Shown here piece after piece: positions 18,281 through 31,708 of a stretch of DNA of 64,000 nucleotides. Positions within the stretch are counted from its first letter, which is position 1, and each line of letters starts with the position of its first letter. The notes beneath the pieces are model-generated. The model had not been told where the DNA came from. It was given only the letters and a program-made list of their open reading frames with translations, and did not search any database. Position numbers and translations under genes: made by a program. The stretch comes from Pseudomonas sediminis (GTDB taxonomy: Bacteria; Pseudomonadota; Gammaproteobacteria; Pseudomonadales; Pseudomonadaceae). The DNA is taken from positions 3,968,001 through 4,032,000 of the forward strand of contig NZ_CP154631.1 in the NCBI RefSeq assembly GCF_039555755.1, in the 5' to 3' direction.

Positions 18281-18351
18281 TGGTCTGCTTTGACCTTTAT
18301 GGCTTTTAGGCGTAATTTCATGGCCATTGTATCTCCGTGGTGTCGACAATA

Positions 18352-19074
18352 ATGCTGCTTGAGTCCGAAGTGTCTACAGCACCCCAGGTGGATTCGGAAA
18401 CGCTTTCCGAACATGTTTTCCGCTTGATTCAGGCTGCCATCGTCAAGGGCGAGATCGCCCCGGGTAGCAAGATTTCCGAGCCTGAGCTGGCGCGCACCTA
18501 TGGCATCAGCCGTGGTCCGCTGCGTGAGGCCATCCACCGTCTGGAAGGGCAGAAGCTGCTGGTGCGCGTCCCGCATGTGGGGGCGCGGGTGGTATCGCTC
18601 AGTCATGACGAACTGGTCGAGCTCTACGAAATTCGCGAGTCCTTGGAAGGCATGGCCTGCCGTCTGGCCGCCGAGCGCATGACTCAGCACGAGATCGATG
18701 AATTGCGCCGGGTGCTGGAGCTGCATGAGCAGGACGCCGCGTTCAAGGCCGGTGTCGGTTATTACCAGCAGGAAGGCGACTTCGACTTCCACTACCGGAT
18801 CATCCAGGGCAGCGGCAACCGCACCCTGGCCAAACTGCTGTGCGACGAGCTCTATCAGCTGGTGCGCATGTACCGCCTGCAGTTCTCCGCCACACCCAAC
18901 CGGCCACACCAGGCCTACGCCGAACACCACCGCATTCTCGATGCCATCGAAGGCCGTGACGGCGAACTGGCCGAGCTGCTGATGCGCCGCCATATCGGCG
19001 CCTCCAAACGCAATATCGAGCGTCACTATAGAGAGACGCTCGCCACTTCATCCAAGACCCGAGGTGATTCATGA
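18352..19074 (+). CDS. GntR/FadR-family transcriptional regulator of the prp operon
   Basis: 240 residues from the ATG at 18352. N-terminal winged helix with [27 protein letters not shown] at about residues 43-69, and a C-terminal all-helical FCD ligand domain with the metal-site residues in DFDFHYRII and EHHRIL. It is the first gene of the methylcitrate cluster and overlaps prpB by four bases. The usual regulator of this gene set in pseudomonads is of this family, and its ligand is probably methylcitrate or methylisocitrate. A GTG at 18337 is the alternative start but sits inside the second operator half. Confidence 0.9.
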   Translation: MLLESEVSTAPQVDSETLSEHVFRLIQAAIVKGEIAPGSKISEPELARTYGISRGPLREAIHRLEGQKLLVRVPHVGARVVSLSHDELVELYEIRESLEGMACRLAAERMTQHEIDELRRVLELHEQDAAFKAGVGYYQQEGDFDFHYRIIQGSGNRTLAKLLCDELYQLVRMYRLQFSATPNRPHQAYAEHHRILDAIEGRDGELAELLMRRHIGASKRNIERHYRETLATSSKTRGDS

Positions 19075-19958
19075 CCCAGCTTTCTGCCGGCCAGCGCTTC
19101 CGCCAGGCCCTCGCCGAAGAGCAACCACTGCAGGTGATCGGCGCGATCAACGCCAACCACGCACTGCTGGCCAAGCGCGCAGGCTTTCGTGCCATCTACC
19201 TGTCAGGTGGTGGTGTCGCGGCCGGCTCGCTCGGTTTGCCGGATCTGGGCATCAACACCCTGGATGACGTGCTCACCGACGTACGCCGTATCACCGACGT
19301 CTGCGATCTGCCGCTGCTGGTGGACATCGACACCGGCTTCGGCCCCAGCGCCTTCAATATCGAGCGCACCATCAAGAACCTGATCAAGGCCGGCGCCGCC
19401 GCCGCGCATATCGAGGATCAGGTCGGCGCCAAGCGCTGTGGCCACCGTCCGGGCAAGGAGATCGTCTCCTGCGAGGAAATGTGCGACCGCGTGAAAGCTG
19501 CCGCTGATGCCAAGACCGACCCGGACTTCTTCCTCATCGCCCGCACCGATGCCATCCAGGCTGAAGGTGTCGACGCCGCCATCGAACGGTGCCTGCGCTA
19601 TGTCGAGGCCGGCGCCGATGCAATCTTCGCCGAGGCGGCTTACGACCTGCCGACCTATGCACGCTTCGTCAAAGAGCTGAATGTGCCGGTGCTGGCCAAT
19701 ATCACCGAATTTGGCGCCACGCCGCTGTTCACCCGCGACGAACTGGCCTCGGTCGGCGTGGCCATCCAGCTGTATCCGCTGTCGGCCTTCCGCGCGGCGA
19801 ACAAGGCGGCGGAAAGTGTCTACACCTCGATTCGCCAGAACGGCCACCAGAAGGATGTGATCGAGCTGATGCAGACCCGCGCCGAACTCTACGACCGCAT
19901 CGGCTACCACGCCTTCGAGCAGAAGCTCGACGCGCTGTTCGCCGCCGGTAAGAAGTAA
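19071..19958 (+). CDS. prpB: 2-methylisocitrate lyase PrpB
   Basis: 295 residues, the standard length. The lyase signature [11 protein letters not shown] with the catalytic cysteine is near residue 122, VDIDTGFG near residue 85 binds metal, and EAAYDLP follows. It splits 2-methylisocitrate to pyruvate and succinate, the last step of propionate breakdown by the methylcitrate cycle. The ATG overlaps the stop of the regulator gene. Confidence 0.97.
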   Translation: MTQLSAGQRFRQALAEEQPLQVIGAINANHALLAKRAGFRAIYLSGGGVAAGSLGLPDLGINTLDDVLTDVRRITDVCDLPLLVDIDTGFGPSAFNIERTIKNLIKAGAAAAHIEDQVGAKRCGHRPGKEIVSCEEMCDRVKAAADAKTDPDFFLIARTDAIQAEGVDAAIERCLRYVEAGADAIFAEAAYDLPTYARFVKELNVPVLANITEFGATPLFTRDELASVGVAIQLYPLSAFRAANKAAESVYTSIRQNGHQKDVIELMQTRAELYDRIGYHAFEQKLDALFAAGKK

Positions 19959-19980
19959 AGCGGCGCACGGATTTGCTTTG

Positions 19981-20026
19981 TGTAGGAGCGACTTTATTCG
20001 CGATTCGCGGATGAATCTGCTCTTAC
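19981..20026. repeat. REP-type sequence between prpB and prpC
   Basis: Starts with TGTAGGAGCGACTTTATTCG, a diverged form of the Pseudomonas REP, followed by a partly complementary half ending CTCTTAC. It lies inside the prp operon, where such hairpins can stabilise the upstream message. Confidence 0.65.
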
Positions 20027-20077
20027 GGTTCGCTACCGCTGACAGTAAGCAGAACAAGAAGATTTGAGGAGATGACC

Positions 20078-21235
20078 ATGAGCGCCACCGAAACCACGCC
20101 AGGCTTCAAGCCGAAGAAATCCGTCGCCCTCAGCGGCACCGCTGCGGGCAACACCGCGCTGTGCACTGTCGGCCGCACCGGCAACGATCTGCACTACCGT
20201 GGCTATGACGTGCTCGATTTCGCCAACCGCTGCGAGTTCGAGGAAATCGCCCATCTGCTGGTGCATGGCAAGCTGCCCAACGTTGCCGAACTGGCCGGCT
20301 ACAAGGCCAAGCTCAAGGCGTTGCGCGGCCTGCCGGCCGGGGTCAAGGCAGCGCTGGAGCAACTACCGCCTTCGGCGCACCCGATGGACGTGATGCGCAC
20401 TGCGGTGTCCGTGCTCGGTTGCCTGGCGCCGGAGAAGGATGACCACAACCATCCGGGCGCGCGTGATATCGCTGACAAACTCATGGCCTCTCTCGGTTCG
20501 GCGCTGCTGTACTGGTATCACTACAGCCACAACGGCAAGCGCATCGAGGTGGACACCGACGACGACTCCATCGGCGGCCACTTCCTGCACCTGCTGCATG
20601 GCGAGAAGCCGCGCGAGTCCTGGGTGCGCGCCATGCACACCTCGCTCAACCTGTATGCCGAGCATGAATTTAATGCCTCGACCTTCACCTCGCGGGTGAT
20701 CGCCGGCACCGGCTCCGACCTGTTCTCCTGCATCGCCGGCGCCATCGGCGCGCTGCGCGGGCCGAAACACGGCGGCGCCAACGAGGTGGCCTTCGAGGTG
20801 CAGAAGCGCTACGACAGCCCGGACGAGGCCGAGGCTGACATTCGTGAGCGGGTAGGGCGCAAGGAAGTGGTGATCGGCTTCGGTCACCCGGTCTACACCG
20901 TCAGCGACCCACGCAACAAGGTGATCAAGGAAGTGGCCCGCGAGCTGTCCGTGGAGCAGGGCAATACCAAGATGTATGACATCGCCGAGCGCCTGGAAAC
21001 CATCATGTGGGACATCAAGAAGATGTTCCCCAACCTCGACTGGTTCAGCGCCGTGAGCTACCACATGATGGGCGTGCCCACCGCCATGTTCACCCCGCTG
21101 TTCGTCATCGCCCGCACTGCCGGCTGGTCGGCGCACGTCATCGAACAGCGTATCGACGGCAAGATCATCCGCCCGAGCGCCAACTACACAGGCCCCGAAG
21201 ACCTGAAGTTCGTACCGCTCAAGGATCGTAAATAA
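20078..21235 (+). CDS. prpC: 2-methylcitrate synthase PrpC
   Basis: 385 residues from the ATG at 20078, which lies seven bases behind GAGGAG; the ATG at 20072 is too close to that site. Citrate-synthase-fold motifs: [23 protein letters not shown] with catalytic His, and [18 protein letters not shown] with the second catalytic His. It condenses propionyl-CoA with oxaloacetate. The short form and the gene context distinguish it from GltA. Confidence 0.97.
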   Translation: MSATETTPGFKPKKSVALSGTAAGNTALCTVGRTGNDLHYRGYDVLDFANRCEFEEIAHLLVHGKLPNVAELAGYKAKLKALRGLPAGVKAALEQLPPSAHPMDVMRTAVSVLGCLAPEKDDHNHPGARDIADKLMASLGSALLYWYHYSHNGKRIEVDTDDDSIGGHFLHLLHGEKPRESWVRAMHTSLNLYAEHEFNASTFTSRVIAGTGSDLFSCIAGAIGALRGPKHGGANEVAFEVQKRYDSPDEAEADIRERVGRKEVVIGFGHPVYTVSDPRNKVIKEVARELSVEQGNTKMYDIAERLETIMWDIKKMFPNLDWFSAVSYHMMGVPTAMFTPLFVIARTAGWSAHVIEQRIDGKIIRPSANYTGPEDLKFVPLKDRK

Positions 21236-21237
21236 CC

Positions 21238-23859
<2,622 letters not shown>

Positions 23860-23896
23860 TGTAACGACCGGCCCCTAAGCGGGCCGGTACACCTTC

Positions 23897-23967
23897 TGTA
23901 GGAGCGAGCTCTGCTCGCGAACGAAGCTTCTCTACGAGGCTATTCGCGAGCAGAGCTCGCTCCTACA
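23897..23967. repeat. REP pair (inverted) between acnD and prpF
   Basis: A 25-base arm starting TGTAGGAGCGAGCTC recurs as a perfect reverse complement ending at 23967, with 21 bases between. This is the typical Pseudomonas REP doublet. It lies inside the prp operon and can fold into a long stem. Confidence 0.9.
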
Positions 23968-24036
23968 AGAAACGGTAGCGCTCGCCCGGATGTGATCCGG
24001 GAAAACCTGCATCATCATTCTTTCAGGACTGCACTC

Positions 24037-25224
24037 ATGGCTCATCTGCCGCAAGTGAAAATCCCCGCCACCTACATGCGTGGTGGCACCAGCAAGGGCG
24101 TATTCTTCCGCCTGCAGGATCTGCCCGAGCGTTGCCAGGTACCTGGCGAGGCGCGCGACAAGCTGTTCATGCGTGTGATCGGCAGTCCCGATCCGTATGT
24201 CGCGCAGATCGACGGCATGGGCGGTGCCACCTCGAGTACCTCCAAGTGCGTGATCCTGTCGAAAAGCACTCAGCCCGGGCATGACGTCGATTACCTCTAC
24301 GGCCAAGTCTCCATCGACAAGGCCTTCGTCGACTGGAGCGGCAACTGCGGCAACCTGTCCACGGCAGCTGGCGCCTTCGCTATTCATGCCGGCCTGATCG
24401 ACCCTGCGCGGATTCCCGAGAACGGCACCTGCGTGGTGCGTATCTGGCAGGCTAATATCCACAAGACCATCATCGCCCACGTGCCGATCAGTAACGGCCA
24501 GGTGCAGGAAACCGGCGATTTCGAGCTGGACGGCGTGACCTTCCCGGCAGCGGAGATCGTGCTGGAGTTTCTCGAGCCGTCGGACGATGGCGAAGAGGGC
24601 GGCTCGATGTTTCCCACCGGCAACCTGGTCGATGACCTCGACGTGCCTGGCATCGGTACCTTCAAGGCGACCATGATCACCGCCGGCATCCCGACCATCT
24701 TCGTCAATGCCGAAGACATCGGCTACCAGGGCACCGAGCTGCGTGAGGCCATCAATGGCGACCCCGCGCAGCTGGCGCGTTTCGAGCAGATCCGTATTGC
24801 CGGTGCGCTGCGCATGGGGCTGATCAAAACGACCGAGGAGGCTGCGACACGTCAGCACACGCCGAAGATCGCCTTCGTCAGTCCGCCCAAGGATTACCGC
24901 ACTTCCAGCGGCAAGGATGTAAAAGCTGGCGATGTCGATCTGCTGGTGCGCGCACTGTCGATGGGCAAGCTGCACCACGCCATGATGGGCACCTGCGCGG
25001 TGGCCATCGGCACGGCGGCGGCGATTCCGGGAACGCTGGTCAACATCGCCGCTGGCGGTGGCGAGCGTGAGGCGGTGCGTTTTGGCCATCCGTCCGGCAC
25101 CTTGCGGGTTGGTGCACAGGCCCGTCTGGTCGATGGTCAGTGGACAGTGACCAAGGCAGTGATGAGCCGCAGTGCGCGCATCCTCATGGAAGGCTGGGTG
25201 CGTGTGCCGGGTGGCAGCTTCTAA
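24037..25224 (+). CDS. prpF: 2-methylaconitate cis-trans isomerase PrpF
   Basis: 395 residues from the ATG at 24037 (MAHLPQVKIPATYMRGG); the longer frame from 23992 runs into the REP spacer. Motifs YMRGGTSKGVFF, SGNCGNLS and GTCAVAIGTA match PrpF, a diaminopimelate-epimerase-fold isomerase. It converts the AcnD product to the isomer that an aconitase can rehydrate. Last gene of the cluster, followed by a terminator. Confidence 0.96.
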   Translation: MAHLPQVKIPATYMRGGTSKGVFFRLQDLPERCQVPGEARDKLFMRVIGSPDPYVAQIDGMGGATSSTSKCVILSKSTQPGHDVDYLYGQVSIDKAFVDWSGNCGNLSTAAGAFAIHAGLIDPARIPENGTCVVRIWQANIHKTIIAHVPISNGQVQETGDFELDGVTFPAAEIVLEFLEPSDDGEEGGSMFPTGNLVDDLDVPGIGTFKATMITAGIPTIFVNAEDIGYQGTELREAINGDPAQLARFEQIRIAGALRMGLIKTTEEAATRQHTPKIAFVSPPKDYRTSSGKDVKAGDVDLLVRALSMGKLHHAMMGTCAVAIGTAAAIPGTLVNIAAGGGEREAVRFGHPSGTLRVGAQARLVDGQWTVTKAVMSRSARILMEGWVRVPGGSF

Positions 25225-25236
25225 CGGCTTAAACTA

Positions 25237-25270
25237 GAAAAGGCTCGAAGTATCGAGCCTTTTCTCTTTT
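25237..25270 (+). terminator. Terminator of the prp operon
   Basis: GAAAAGGCTCGA and TCGAGCCTTTTC form a 12-bp perfect stem with a four-base loop, then CTTTT. Symmetric enough to serve also the convergent ppsR gene. Confidence 0.85.
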
Positions 25271-25290
25271 GAAACATGAGCTTATGTTGG

Positions 25291-26109
25291 TTATTTAAGG
25301 CGTCGCTCAACACCTTTTTCCACCAGGATCTTGGCCGAAATCTCCTCGACCGAGAAATGCGTGGAGTTGATGAAAGCGATGTTTTCACGGCGGAACAGAC
25401 CTTCCACCTCACGCACTTCGAACTCGCACTGGGCGAAGCTGGCGTAACGGCTGTTGGGCTTGCGCTCGTGGCGGATGGCGGTGAGGCGATCCGGGTCGAT
25501 GGTCAGGCCGAACAGCTTGTCGCGGTACTTCTTCAACGACTCTGGGAGCTGCAGGCGCTCCATGTCGTCTTCGGTCAGCGGGTAGTTGGCGGCGCGGATA
25601 CCGTATTGCATGGCCATGTACAGGCAGGTTGGCGTCTTGCCGCAGCGTGACACGCCGACCAGGATCAGGTCGGCTTTGTCGTAGTAATGGGTGCGCGCAC
25701 CATCGTCGTTGTCGAGGGCGAAGTTGACCGCCTCGATGCGCTCCATGTAGTTGGAGTGCTGGCCGATGGAGTGCGACTTGCCGACGGAGTAGGAGGAGTG
25801 CGAGCTCAGCTCCTGCTCCAGTGGCGAGAGGAAGGTCGAGAAAATGTCGATCATGAAACCATTGGCGGTATCGAGAATCGCACGAATATCGCGGTTGACG
25901 ATGGTGTCGAAGATGATCGGACGGGCGCCGTCCCTTTCGGCGGCGGCATCGATTTGTTGTACCATGGCGCGCGCTTTATCGACGCTGTCGATGTAGGGGC
26001 GGGTCAGTTTGGTGAACTGAATGTTCTCGAACTGCGCGAGCAGGCTCTGGCCCAAGGTTTCGGCGGTGATGCCGGTGCCGTCGGAGATGAAGAAAGCGGT
26101 ACGTTTCAT
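25291..26109 (-). CDS. ppsR: PEP synthase regulatory protein PpsR (bifunctional kinase / pyrophosphorylase)
   Basis: 272 residues from the ATG at 26109 ([20 protein letters not shown]). The nucleotide-binding loop [15 protein letters not shown] is near residue 150. DUF299-type proteins of this length phosphorylate and dephosphorylate phosphoenolpyruvate synthase in an ADP/phosphate-dependent way. The target gene ppsA is divergent next door, which strongly supports the name. An ATG three codons upstream (26118) is an alternative. Confidence 0.95.
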   Translation of the reverse strand: MKRTAFFISDGTGITAETLGQSLLAQFENIQFTKLTRPYIDSVDKARAMVQQIDAAAERDGARPIIFDTIVNRDIRAILDTANGFMIDIFSTFLSPLEQELSSHSSYSVGKSHSIGQHSNYMERIEAVNFALDNDDGARTHYYDKADLILVGVSRCGKTPTCLYMAMQYGIRAANYPLTEDDMERLQLPESLKKYRDKLFGLTIDPDRLTAIRHERKPNSRYASFAQCEFEVREVEGLFRRENIAFINSTHFSVEEISAKILVEKGVERRLK

Positions 26110-26289
26110 TTGCGCCAAAGGCCTTAAGCTGAGTTCGATTCTTGGCTATGATAGGCCGCATTTTACGCCGGGCCCACCGGGTTCGGCATTGTTACTTATA
26201 CAAGGGCAAGGCCACAATCGCGCGACTTCGGTCGTTCGACATTGCGCAGCCCAATGAGCTTTTCCAATACAGTTAGTGGAGAGATCACC

Positions 26290-28662
26290 TTGGTAGAGTA
26301 CGTAGTTTCCCTCGATAAGCTCGGCAATCACGATGTTGAGCATGTGGGGGGCAAGAACGCATCCCTCGGCGAGATGATCAGTAACCTGGCCGGCGCCGGT
26401 GTCTCGGTTCCCGGCGGTTTCGCCACTACGGCTCAGGCTTATCGCGACTTTCTCGAGCAAAGCGGCCTGAATGCGCAGATCCACGCAGCGCTCGACGCAC
26501 TCGATGTCGATGACGTCAACGCCCTGGCCAAGACCGGTGCGCAGATTCGCCAATGGGTGATGGACGCCGAGTTCCCGGCTGAGCTGGACAAGCAGATTCG
26601 CGAAGCCTTCGCCACCATGAGCGCAGGTAACGACAACATGGCTGTGGCCGTGCGCTCCTCCGCTACCGCCGAAGACCTGCCGGATGCCTCTTTCGCCGGC
26701 CAGCAGGAAACCTTCCTCAACATCCGCGGCGTGGACAACGTGATCCGCGCTACCAAGGAAGTCTTCGCCTCGCTGTTCAATGACCGCGCCATCGCCTATC
26801 GCGTGCACCAGGGCTTCGACCACAAGCTGGTCGCCCTGTCCGCTGGTGTGCAGCGCATGGTGCGTTCGGAAACCGGCACCGCCGGTGTGATGTTCACCCT
26901 GGACACCGAGTCCGGCTTCCGTGATGTGGTGTTCATCACCGGCGCCTATGGTCTCGGCGAGACCGTGGTGCAGGGCGCGGTGAACCCCGACGAGTTCTAC
27001 GTGCACAAGCCGACCCTGGAGGCTGGCCGTCCGGCAATCCTGCGTCGCAATCTGGGCAGCAAGGCGATCAAGATGGTCTACGGCGACGAAGCCAAGGCCG
27101 GTCGTTCGGTCAAGACAGTCGAGGTCGACCGTGCCGATCGCGCGCGTTTCTGCATCACCGATGCCGAGGTCAGCGAGCTGGCCAAGCAGGCGCTGATCAT
27201 CGAGAAACACTACGGCCGCCCGATGGACATTGAGTGGGCGAAGGATGGTGACGACGGCAAGCTGTACATCGTGCAGGCCCGCCCGGAAACCGTGAAGAGC
27301 CGCTCCAGCGCTACCGTGATGGAGCGCTACCTGCTGAAAGAGAAGGGCACCGTTCTGGTGGAAGGTCGCGCCATCGGTCAGCGCATCGGCGCCGGCAAGG
27401 TGCGGGTGATCCACGATGTGTCCGAAATGGACAAGGTGCAGCCGGGCGACGTGCTGGTCTCCGACATGACCGACCCGGATTGGGAACCGGTGATGAAGCG
27501 TGCCAGCGCTATCGTCACCAACCGTGGCGGCCGTACCTGCCACGCGGCGATCATCGCCCGTGAGCTGGGTATTCCGGCAGTGGTTGGTTGCGGCAATGCT
27601 ACCAGCGTGCTGAAGGATGGCCAGGGTGTCACCGTCTCCTGCGCCGAGGGCGATACCGGCTTCATCTTCGAGGGTGAGCTGGGCTTCGACATCCGCAAGA
27701 ACTCGGTCGATGCCATGCCGGATCTGCCGTTCAAGATCATGATGAACGTCGGTAACCCGGATCGCGCCTTCGACTTCGCCCAGCTGCCGAACGAAGGTGT
27801 GGGCCTGGCCCGTCTGGAATTCATCATCAACCGCATGATCGGCGTGCACCCCAAGGCACTGCTGAACTTCGCCAGCCTGCCGCCGGAAATCAAGGACAGC
27901 GTCGAGAAACGCATCGCCGGCTATGGCGACCCGGTCGACTTCTACGTCGAGAAGCTGGTCGAGGGCATCAGCACCCTGGCCGCTGCCTTCTGGCCGAAGA
28001 AAGTCATTGTGCGCCTGTCGGACTTCAAGTCCAACGAATACGCCAACCTGATCGGCGGCAAGCTGTACGAGCCGGAAGAAGAAAACCCGATGCTGGGTTT
28101 CCGCGGTGCTTCGCGCTACATCAGCGAATCCTTCCGCGACTGCTTCGAGCTGGAATGCCGTGCGCTGAAGAAGGTGCGGGGCGAGATGGGCCTGACCAAC
28201 GTCGAGATCATGGTGCCCTTCGTGCGTACCCTGGGCGAGGCGTCGCAAGTGGTCGAGCTGCTGGCCAGCAATGGCCTGGCGCGCGGTCAGGATGGCCTGA
28301 AGGTCATCATGATGTGCGAGCTGCCGTCCAACGCGCTGCTGGCCGAGGAGTTCCTGGAGTTCTTCGACGGCTTCTCCATCGGTTCCAACGACCTGACCCA
28401 GCTGACCCTGGGCCTGGATCGTGACTCCGGCATCGTCGCCCATCTGTTCGATGAGCGTAACCCGGCCGTGAAGAAGCTGCTCGCCAATGCCATCGCCGCC
28501 TGCAACAAGGCCGGCAAATACATCGGCATCTGCGGCCAGGGCCCGTCGGACCACCCGGATCTGGCCAAGTGGCTGATGGAGCAGGGCATCGAGAGCGTGT
28601 CGCTGAACCCGGATTCGGTGCTCGATACCTGGTTCTTCCTGGCCGAAGCGCAGCCCGCCTGA
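26290..28662 (+). CDS. ppsA: Phosphoenolpyruvate synthase PpsA
   Basis: 790 residues from a TTG start at 26290 (read as [20 protein letters not shown]), with GGAGAG eight bases upstream; the longer frame from 26242 is an unconserved extension. N-terminal ATP-binding domain ([20 protein letters not shown]), swivelling domain with the phosphohistidine in [15 protein letters not shown], and C-terminal PEP-binding barrel ending in [17 protein letters not shown] and CGQGPSDHP. It makes phosphoenolpyruvate from pyruvate and ATP, needed for growth on the pyruvate produced by the neighbouring methylcitrate cycle. Confidence 0.96.
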   Translation: MVEYVVSLDKLGNHDVEHVGGKNASLGEMISNLAGAGVSVPGGFATTAQAYRDFLEQSGLNAQIHAALDALDVDDVNALAKTGAQIRQWVMDAEFPAELDKQIREAFATMSAGNDNMAVAVRSSATAEDLPDASFAGQQETFLNIRGVDNVIRATKEVFASLFNDRAIAYRVHQGFDHKLVALSAGVQRMVRSETGTAGVMFTLDTESGFRDVVFITGAYGLGETVVQGAVNPDEFYVHKPTLEAGRPAILRRNLGSKAIKMVYGDEAKAGRSVKTVEVDRADRARFCITDAEVSELAKQALIIEKHYGRPMDIEWAKDGDDGKLYIVQARPETVKSRSSATVMERYLLKEKGTVLVEGRAIGQRIGAGKVRVIHDVSEMDKVQPGDVLVSDMTDPDWEPVMKRASAIVTNRGGRTCHAAIIARELGIPAVVGCGNATSVLKDGQGVTVSCAEGDTGFIFEGELGFDIRKNSVDAMPDLPFKIMMNVGNPDRAFDFAQLPNEGVGLARLEFIINRMIGVHPKALLNFASLPPEIKDSVEKRIAGYGDPVDFYVEKLVEGISTLAAAFWPKKVIVRLSDFKSNEYANLIGGKLYEPEEENPMLGFRGASRYISESFRDCFELECRALKKVRGEMGLTNVEIMVPFVRTLGEASQVVELLASNGLARGQDGLKVIMMCELPSNALLAEEFLEFFDGFSIGSNDLTQLTLGLDRDSGIVAHLFDERNPAVKKLLANAIAACNKAGKYIGICGQGPSDHPDLAKWLMEQGIESVSLNPDSVLDTWFFLAEAQPA

Positions 28663-28681
28663 TACCCGTCGCTGAACCGGA

Positions 28682-28709
28682 AAAGGGCGGGTCGAACCCG
28701 CCCTTTTTG
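28682..28709 (+). terminator. Terminator of ppsA
   Basis: AAAGGGCGGGT pairs with ACCCGCCCTTT around a three-base loop, followed by TT. It starts 20 bp behind the stop codon. Confidence 0.85.
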
Positions 28710-28815
28710 CTGATCAGTCCCCCTAGCCGTCGCCAGCGATTCGCACGTCGCTCCGGCGGTTTTTTATGGGTTTCGTTCGTCTTTATGGCGCAGCGCCATT
28801 GCGGTTGTCCGATTC

Positions 28816-29805
28816 ATGCAAAGCAGTAGTGAGCTTTTCCCCGTTGCCCTGATCAGTGCCGAACTGCGCGGTGATCTCAGCGAAGACGTCTATCTTCTCA
28901 AACCCAACAACAGTCCGGACTCCAGCGTCGAACTGGCCTTGACTCGATTGGGTCTGGCCGGTGCCGAAGATGCGCGCGGTGTGCCTGTGGTGTTGCTGCA
29001 TGGCAGTTTTTCCAACCGAAGGTTCTGGTATTCGCCCAAGGGTATCGGCCTGGGCGCCTACCTGGCGCGCGCCGGCTTCGATATCTGGATAGCGGAGATG
29101 CGTGGCCATGGTCTGTCGCCGCGCAACCAAGGCTATCGCGACAACAATGTCGCGCAGTACGTGCGCTACGACCTGCCAGCCATCGCGGATTTCATCTTCG
29201 AGCAGACAGGGCAGGCTGCGCACTGGGTCGGTCACTCCCTGGGTGGGGTAATTCTGGCAGCTGCCCTGGGGGGCGGTTATCTCGAGCAGTCGCGTGCTCG
29301 TTCGGCCGCGCTGTTCGGCAGTCAGATCAGCCGCACCTACTGGCCCTTGAAGATTCCGCCAGTGGAGTGGGGCGCTCGTTTACTGCTGCTGGCCTTACCC
29401 TATCTTTCAGGGCGCCGCCTGAAGCGCGGGCCAGAAGACGAGCCGATCGGTCTGGCGCTGGAAACCCTGAGCTGGCTCAAGCTGTTCGGGCGTTTCGGCG
29501 ACGGCGAGCAGGACTGGTGGGCAGGTCTCGCGCGGATGCGCGTACCGCTTCTGGGCGTGGCGGCTGTAGCCGATCCTCAGGACCCTGCCTGGGCCTGTCA
29601 CAAGCTGGTGGAACAATGCAGCGCTGCGCCGAGGCAATTTCTGCTGCTGGGCAAGGACAAAGGCTTCAGCAGCGACTTCGGGCATATCGAGATGCTGGTG
29701 AGCAAGGAGGCGCAGCGCGAAGTCTGGCCGCTGGTCGAGCAGTGGCTGCAGCATCTGCAACTGCCAGGGGAATCTGCCGAGCAGGTCTTTGTCGCAGGTG
29801 TCTGA
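28816..29805 (+). CDS. Alpha/beta hydrolase
   Basis: 329 residues. VVLLHGSFSNRRFWYSP carries the oxyanion HG motif, and WVGHSLGGVILAAAL the nucleophile elbow with serine at about residue 139. A late DFGHIEM supplies the catalytic histidine. It resembles lipase or esterase-like hydrolases; no signal peptide is evident, so it is probably cytoplasmic. The substrate cannot be named. Stand-alone gene in the conserved order ppsA, hydrolase, rraA. Confidence 0.88.
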   Translation: MQSSSELFPVALISAELRGDLSEDVYLLKPNNSPDSSVELALTRLGLAGAEDARGVPVVLLHGSFSNRRFWYSPKGIGLGAYLARAGFDIWIAEMRGHGLSPRNQGYRDNNVAQYVRYDLPAIADFIFEQTGQAAHWVGHSLGGVILAAALGGGYLEQSRARSAALFGSQISRTYWPLKIPPVEWGARLLLLALPYLSGRRLKRGPEDEPIGLALETLSWLKLFGRFGDGEQDWWAGLARMRVPLLGVAAVADPQDPAWACHKLVEQCSAAPRQFLLLGKDKGFSSDFGHIEMLVSKEAQREVWPLVEQWLQHLQLPGESAEQVFVAGV

Positions 29806-29926
29806 GCTGTCGTAACGTTTCTTCGGCGGGTGCTTACCGGTAATATGTGACGCCTCGTGCGTCGATGGTCATTTCCGGGGCTGTCGCTTGCTTGCCGTTC
29901 ATCCATTTGTCGAAAGGAGTTCCGTC

Positions 29927-30415
29927 ATGCATTACATCACCCCTGATCTGTGCGATGCCTACCCTGATCTGGTTCAGGTCGTCGAGCCGATATTCGCCAA
30001 CTACGGCGGTCGCGACTCCTTCGGAGGGCAGATCGTCACCATCAAGTGCCATGAGGACAACTCGCTGGTGAAGGAGCAGGTCGATCTGCCCGGTCAGGGC
30101 AAGGTGCTGGTGGTCGATGGTGGTGGCTCCCTGCGTCGTGCACTGCTGGGCGACATGCTGGCCGAAAAGGCCGCCAAAAATGGCTGGGAAGGCATCGTCG
30201 TATACGGCTGCATCCGTGACGTCGACGTGATCGCGCAGACCGATCTGGGTGTCCAGGCGCTGGCCAGCCATCCGATGAAGACCGACAAGCGTGGCATCGG
30301 TGATCTGAATGTGCCGGTCACCTTTGGCGGCGTCACTTTCAAGCCGGGCGAGTACCTGTATGCCGACAACAACGGTGTCATCGTCTCCCCGCAAGCTCTG
30401 AAAATGCCGGAATAA
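29927..30415 (+). CDS. rraA: Ribonuclease E inhibitor / HMG aldolase-fold protein RraA
   Basis: 162 residues from the ATG at 29927 ([14 protein letters not shown]), preceded by AAGGAG. Conserved blocks [25 protein letters not shown] and [12 protein letters not shown] match RraA. Family members either bind RNase E and dampen RNA decay or act as hydroxymethylglutarate-type aldolases; the IRD motif is shared by both. Followed after four bases by cmaX, so it is probably the first gene of that unit. Confidence 0.93.
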   Translation: MHYITPDLCDAYPDLVQVVEPIFANYGGRDSFGGQIVTIKCHEDNSLVKEQVDLPGQGKVLVVDGGGSLRRALLGDMLAEKAAKNGWEGIVVYGCIRDVDVIAQTDLGVQALASHPMKTDKRGIGDLNVPVTFGGVTFKPGEYLYADNNGVIVSPQALKMPE

Positions 30416-30419
30416 GCTG

Positions 30420-31406
30420 ATGCAGGATCAGGAATCGGCGCTGTTGCATGCCTTCGTCCTCGATGGTCGCGGCGGTGCGCGTAGCATCAGCCGCGATCAG
30501 CTGGACAGCTTGCAGCTGGGCGAGCATGAAAGCCTTTGGCTGCACTGGGATCGCAGCCAGGAGCAGGCACGACGCTGGCTATTCGAAAGCAGTGGGCTGG
30601 ATGAGTTTGCCTGCGGCCTGCTGCTGGAAGAAAACACTCGGCCGCGTCTGTTGCCTTTGCCAAACAACGAGCTGCTGATCTTCCTGCGTGGGGTCAATCG
30701 CAATCCCGGCGCCGAGCCGGAGGACATGGTCTCGGTGCGCATTTTCGCCGATGCCCGGCGGGTGATTTCCCTGCGTCTGCGACCGCTGCTCGCGACCGAC
30801 GCACTGATCGCCGATCTGCTGGCCGGCAAGGGCCCGAAAACCTCCTCCGAACTGCTTCTGGAGTTGGCTCGGCACCTGACCAGTCGCGTCGATGACCTGA
30901 TCCTGGAGCTGAGTGAGCAGCTCGACGAAGAGGAAGATCGCCTCGATGACAACGAGCGCTATCTGCCCAATCACAGCCTGATGCTGCAGGTTCGTCGGCG
31001 CGCGGCCGGCCTGCGGCGCTTTCTTGCGCCGCAGCGCGACCTTTATGCCCAGCTGGCGCGCAACCGAGAGCCCTGGTTCGTCGATGATGACGATGACTAC
31101 TGGAACGAGCTGAACAACCGCCTGACGCGCTATCTGGAGGAGCTCGAGCTGATCCGCGAGCGTGTCGGCCTGGTGCTTGAAGCCGAGGGGCGTCGTCTTG
31201 GCGAACGGATGAATCGCATCATGTATCGCTTCACGGTGATCACCGGCATGTTCCTGCCGTTGACCTTCCTCACCGGCCTGCTGGGCATCAACGTTGGCGG
31301 AATTCCGGGCGCCGAAAACCCCATTGGCTTCTTCATCGCCTGCGGCCTCATGGGGCTTCTGGCGCTGGTGCAACTGCTGCTTTTTCGCCGTTGGCGTTGG
31401 TTGTGA
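30420..31406 (+). CDS. cmaX: CmaX, CorA/ZntB-family divalent cation transporter
   Basis: 328 residues: a soluble N-terminal part of about 265 residues, a long coiled-coil helix, and two C-terminal membrane helices. The pore loop reads LLGINVGG, so the classical GMN of CorA is GIN, as in the ZntB-like branch. The C-terminus ends in basic residues. In Pseudomonas cmaX heads the block cmaX-crfX-cmpX upstream of sigX-oprF, which responds to membrane stress. Confidence 0.92.
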   Translation: MQDQESALLHAFVLDGRGGARSISRDQLDSLQLGEHESLWLHWDRSQEQARRWLFESSGLDEFACGLLLEENTRPRLLPLPNNELLIFLRGVNRNPGAEPEDMVSVRIFADARRVISLRLRPLLATDALIADLLAGKGPKTSSELLLELARHLTSRVDDLILELSEQLDEEEDRLDDNERYLPNHSLMLQVRRRAAGLRRFLAPQRDLYAQLARNREPWFVDDDDDYWNELNNRLTRYLEELELIRERVGLVLEAEGRRLGERMNRIMYRFTVITGMFLPLTFLTGLLGINVGGIPGAENPIGFFIACGLMGLLALVQLLLFRRWRWL

Positions 31407-31461
31407 TGTGTGACTCATCCGCTGGCTACTGCGTCTAGCCGTGACATCCCGTGAGGTGCGC

Positions 31462-31707
31462 ATGCACGATCCATTCGAAGAGTCTCTACGCGATTTGCTC
31501 AAGTCCTCGCCGTCCAGTCATGACGACGATGCTTGCCTGCACCGGGTTCTCAAGACCGCCAACCGCCAGGTCGGTGCTGGTGATCTGTTCAGCCTGATGG
31601 GCCACTGGGCGCAGGCCCTGATGATCGCCCTGAACAACGGTTCGGCGCATGTCGCGCCGGTATCGCGCCGTACCCAATCCTCTGCTTCTGCTGATAAGGC
31701 CGACTGA
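31462..31707 (+). CDS. crfX: CrfX, small conserved protein of the sigX locus
   Basis: 81 residues from the ATG at 31462 (MHDPFEESLRDLLKSSPSS). Mostly polar with a helical centre (GDLFSLMGHWAQALMIALNNG) and no motif of known function. Identified by position between cmaX and cmpX. The stop lies one base before the cmpX start. Function unknown. Confidence 0.88.
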   Translation: MHDPFEESLRDLLKSSPSSHDDDACLHRVLKTANRQVGAGDLFSLMGHWAQALMIALNNGSAHVAPVSRRTQSSASADKAD

Positions 31708-31708
31708 A

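Noticed and set aside
26146..28554. 802-residue open frame on the minus strand
   Set aside because: Antisense of ppsA; the His/Asp/Gln-rich product is typical for such shadows.
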